A stretch of 64,000 bases of DNA from Virgisporangium aurantiacum (GTDB lineage: Bacteria; Actinomycetota; Actinomycetes; Mycobacteriales; Micromonosporaceae): assembly GCF_016863635.1 (NCBI RefSeq), contig NZ_BOPG01000009.1:248001-312000 (forward strand), given 5' to 3'. The notes beneath the pieces were generated by a model. That model was not told the origin of the DNA. It ran no database searches and was given only the letters and a program-made list of their open reading frames with translations. Shown here in pieces: positions 61,503 through 64,000 of the stretch; position 1 is the stretch's first letter, and every line of letters begins with the position of its first letter. Position numbers and translations under genes: made by a program.

Positions 61503-62762
61503 CTAGCCGACAGGTGCCGGTTCCCGTTCGTCACCTCTGGGCAGTTCACGCATGGTGCGAAGGGGCGAGAAGAACACCGGAAGGAACGCCAGGCAGGCAC
61601 CGGCCATGCCGATCATGACGGTTTCCCGCACGCCGACGTTGGCACCCAACACACCGCCGATCAGACCGCCGAGCGGCATCGTTCCCCACACAAGGAATCG
61701 CATCGTGGCGTTCATTCGGCCGAGCAGGCGCTCGGGAGTGAGACCCTGGCGGAAACTCACCTGCGCGATGTTGTAGACCACCGCGCCGAACATCGTCACC
61801 CCGAACCCGGCCGCGCCGAGCCACAGCATCCACCCCGGCTGCACCACCGCCATCAGCAGACCGAAGGGTGCGGTGACCCCGATGACGTAGACGATGGTCT
61901 GCCCCTGCCCGAGCCACCGCGCGATCCGCATCGCGGTGAACGCGCCGACCAGTCCGCCGATCGAACCCGTCGACATGAGCAGACCGATGGTGCCGGCCGA
62001 CACGTCGAGGTCGTCGGCGAGCAGCACCAGGAACATGGCCATCGCGATCGACATGAACAGGTTCGCCGTGCCCGTGCACATCGCGATCGACCGCAGCAAC
62101 CGGTTGCCGAGCACGAACCGCAGCCCTTCGCCGATCTCCCGGCCGAGGTGCCGGTCGGGCGCGGCCGTCGGCTTCGGCTCGCGCTTGCGGATCAGTCCGA
62201 CGAATACCGCCGACAGGAGGAAACTCACCGCGTCGACCACGATGGCCACGGGCGCGGTGAGCCACTGCACCAGCAACCCACCGACGGTGGGACCGGCGAC
62301 CTGGCTGACGCCGCGCACCGCCTCCAGCTTGGCGTTGCCCTCGACCAGGTTCTCGCGGCCGACCAGATGCGGCAGGTAGCTCTGGTAGGCGACGTCGAAG
62401 AACACCGTGAAGACGCCGAGCAGCAGCGCGACCGCGTACAACTGCGGCATCGTGAGCGTCCCGGCCCACCACGCCAGTGGCACCGAACCCAGCAGGACGG
62501 CGCGGGCCGCGTCACCGAAGATCAACACGCTGCGGCGCCGCATGCGGTCGACCCAGGCGCCCGCCGGGAGCCCGACGAGCAGGAACGCCGCGGTCTCGCA
62601 GGCGGCCAGCACGCCGACCTCGAGCGGCGTCGCGTCGAGCGCGAGGATGGCGACCAGCGGCAACGCGATCTGGGTGACCTGCGTGCCGACCTGGCTGATC
62701 GTGTCGGCGACGAACAGCTGACGGAAGTCGTACTCGCGGAGCAGGCCGAGGCGGCGGTTCAC
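61503..62762 (-). CDS. MFS exporter
   Basis: The 419-residue protein from GTG 62762 (GAGG 9 nt upstream) has twelve predicted membrane helices and resembles the macrolide-efflux/enterobactin-exporter type (DHA3): LREYDFRQLFVADTISQVGTQ start and AGAWVDRMRRR loop. It is divergent from an ArsR-like regulator gene 55 bp away, which is probably its controller. Substrate unknown. Confidence 0.88.
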   Translation of the reverse strand: MNRRLGLLREYDFRQLFVADTISQVGTQVTQIALPLVAILALDATPLEVGVLAACETAAFLLVGLPAGAWVDRMRRRSVLIFGDAARAVLLGSVPLAWWAGTLTMPQLYAVALLLGVFTVFFDVAYQSYLPHLVGRENLVEGNAKLEAVRGVSQVAGPTVGGLLVQWLTAPVAIVVDAVSFLLSAVFVGLIRKREPKPTAAPDRHLGREIGEGLRFVLGNRLLRSIAMCTGTANLFMSIAMAMFLVLLADDLDVSAGTIGLLMSTGSIGGLVGAFTAMRIARWLGQGQTIVYVIGVTAPFGLLMAVVQPGWMLWLGAAGFGVTMFGAVVYNIAQVSFRQGLTPERLLGRMNATMRFLVWGTMPLGGLIGGVLGANVGVRETVMIGMAGACLAFLPVFFSPLRTMRELPRGDEREPAPVG

Positions 62763-62817
62763 GGGCGTCAGCCTCACCGACTGATTGGGAAAAGTCAACC
62801 AGTTACGCTGTGGGGCG

Positions 62818-63357
62818 ATGAGCGCACCGAAGTACCAGCCAGCGGCCCGTCGATGGCCCGAGCGCCGCGCCGCCACCGAGGCCGAGGCGAAGGCCCTCGC
62901 GTCGTCGGTGCGGCTGCGGATCCTGCGACTGTGCCTGGACCAGGAACTGACCAACAAGGAGATCGCCGAGCGGCTCGGCGCGAACCCGGCCACCGTGCTG
63001 CATCACGTGCGCACGCTGGTGGACACCGGGTTCCTGGAGGCGCGGCCGCCCCGGCGCGGCAAGCGCGGCTCCCGCGAGGTGCCCTACCTGGCCACCGGCA
63101 AGTCGTGGGCGATGGAGGAGACCGGTTCGATGCCCGCGATGATCGAGGCCTTCGTCGACGAGGTGCGCGGCGTCGACCTCGACGAGAAGACCCTCATGTA
63201 CCGGCTCGGCCTACGGCTGACCCCGGAGCAGTACAAGGACCTGTGCGACCGTCTCGGCGCGGTGCTCAAGCACTTCGCCGACCTGCCGCTGGCGCCCGAG
63301 GGCCAGCCGTACTCCGTGTTCGTCGTCGCGCACGAGGACGTGACCCGGGCGCCCTAG
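62818..63357 (+). CDS. ArsR-like winged-helix regulator
   Basis: The 179-residue protein from ATG 62818 has an HTH (LRILRLCLDQELTNKEIAERLGANPATVLHHVRTLVDTGFLE region, about 28-72) and a C-terminal ligand/dimer domain. No metal-binding cysteines, so it is not a metal sensor of the usual kind. It probably represses the divergent MFS gene. The 3' end overlaps the converging GNAT gene by 4 bp. Confidence 0.87.
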   Translation: MSAPKYQPAARRWPERRAATEAEAKALASSVRLRILRLCLDQELTNKEIAERLGANPATVLHHVRTLVDTGFLEARPPRRGKRGSREVPYLATGKSWAMEETGSMPAMIEAFVDEVRGVDLDEKTLMYRLGLRLTPEQYKDLCDRLGAVLKHFADLPLAPEGQPYSVFVVAHEDVTRAP

Positions 63358-64000
63358 ATTTCCACCTGCCAGTTGTGCCAGAGGTCGACGGCGCGGAAGC
63401 CCATCTGCTCGTTGATGGCGATCATGTGCGCGTTGACCGACGCGTTCCAGGTGTCGATGTACCGCAGGCCGGGCAGTTCCGCGATCCCGTAGTTCAGGTT
63501 CTCGATCTTCGTGAGCAGCCCGAGCCGGTGCCCGCGGTGCGCCGGATGCACCAGCGTGATGCCCTGGCCGGCGTGCTCCACGTGGGTCGCCGAGCGGCTC
63601 AGTGCCGACCACGCGACCAGGTCGCCGGTGGCGTCGTGCACGGCGGCGGTGTTCACGACCACCCGGCCGGTCCTCATCCGGGCCGCGTCCGTCGCGCGGA
63701 TCCGGGCCGCGTCGACCTTCTCGGCCTCCAGCGCGAGGTCGCCCAGCGGCGCCTGGTTGAGGAAGTCGCCGTCGAGATACGCGACGTCGGCCAGGTACTC
63801 CTCCGGGGTGACCCCGCCCCAGCGCACCAGGCTGTAGCCGGTCGCGGCGGCCCGCGCGTGCGCGAGCATCCCGTCGAGCCCGGCCCGGTCGAGGGTCGCC
63901 AGGTCGAGCCGGCGCCGTACCTCGGGGAGCGCGCTCGTCATGCCCAGGGCGCGGGCGAACGCGGTCGGACCCGGGTCGCGGGGCTCCCCGCCGTCGGGCA
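63354..64000 (-). CDS. Double GNAT acetyltransferase, N-terminus beyond window
   Basis: The frame stays open to the window edge: residues before an internal ATG (63941) read PTAFARALG, the normal continuation into SALPEVRRRLDL. This is the second half of a tandem GNAT protein with VHPAHRGHRLGLLTKIENL as acetyl-CoA loop and NEQMGFRAVDLWHNWQ at the end. The start is not in this window. Confidence 0.82.
   Translation of the reverse strand, partial: PDGGEPRDPGPTAFARALGMTSALPEVRRRLDLATLDRAGLDGMLAHARAAATGYSLVRWGGVTPEEYLADVAYLDGDFLNQAPLGDLALEAEKVDAARIRATDAARMRTGRVVVNTAAVHDATGDLVAWSALSRSATHVEHAGQGITLVHPAHRGHRLGLLTKIENLNYGIAELPGLRYIDTWNASVNAHMIAINEQMGFRAVDLWHNWQVEI

Overview
The window comes from the chromosome of a high-GC (about 70%) actinomycete. 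Support for this includes a WhiB regulator, many GTG starts and 4-bp GTGA gene overlaps, class A PBP with a PASTA domain, HrcA-type CIRCE operators, and an RepSA/FtsK-type actinomycete integrative and conjugative element (AICE). A Micromonosporaceae- or Pseudonocardiaceae-like host is my guess; I cannot assign a genus.

Layout. 2-5383: acyl-CoA dehydrogenase / biotin-dependent acyl-CoA carboxylase (beta, alpha) / acyl-CoA dehydrogenase operon, probably branched-chain acyl-CoA (leucine-type) catabolism. 5385-12361 (minus): membrane Ser/Thr kinase with a collagen-like linker, a very large cyclase-ATPase, MBL hydrolase, RidA and a DUF4177 protein. 12461-22836: a block whose order matches the Mycobacterium tuberculosis Rv3677c-Rv3683 region (MBL, RidA, small protein, two ArsA-like ATPases, WhiB4, PonA2, metallophosphoesterase), interrupted by a solo tnpB transposase gene and a proline-rich membrane protein.

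22874-37561: a complete 14.6-kb AICE in a tRNA-Pro(CGG) gene, bounded by a 45-bp perfect direct repeat (attL 22906-22950, attR 37517-37561). It carries an integrase with an embedded LacI-type DNA-binding domain, Xis, HUH RepSA, an SpdB-like protein, an FtsK-like transfer ATPase and several small genes in a tightly overlapping operon. A GntR (KorSA-like) repressor lies next to two candidate operators. A second module has two HTH regulators, a flavoprotein and a zinc-knuckle protein. Low-GC cargo encodes an OLD-type ATPase-TOPRIM nuclease, and a PIN-type toxin-antitoxin-like pair sits at the right end. Directly beyond attR is a frameshifted integrase remnant in the orientation expected of an older element at the same tRNA, followed by a 22-bp-arm palindrome and about 0.6 kb without a supportable gene.

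38512-64000: ordinary chromosomal genes. They include an NAD(P)-binding enzyme with a 12-bp coding tandem repeat, a GlxA-type regulator, DedA, a NarL-type two-component pair, GNATs, an RHH protein behind a palindrome, SGNH hydrolase, Hsp70-like membrane ATPase, SDR, acylphosphatase, a DUF6351-like secreted protein, aspartate-semialdehyde dehydrogenase, lipoprotein, GlcD-type oxidase, a membrane-anchored subtilase with a 3'-end frameshift, M19 dipeptidase, groEL with two CIRCE boxes, a cold shock protein, an MFS exporter with a divergent regulator, and a truncated double GNAT at the right edge.
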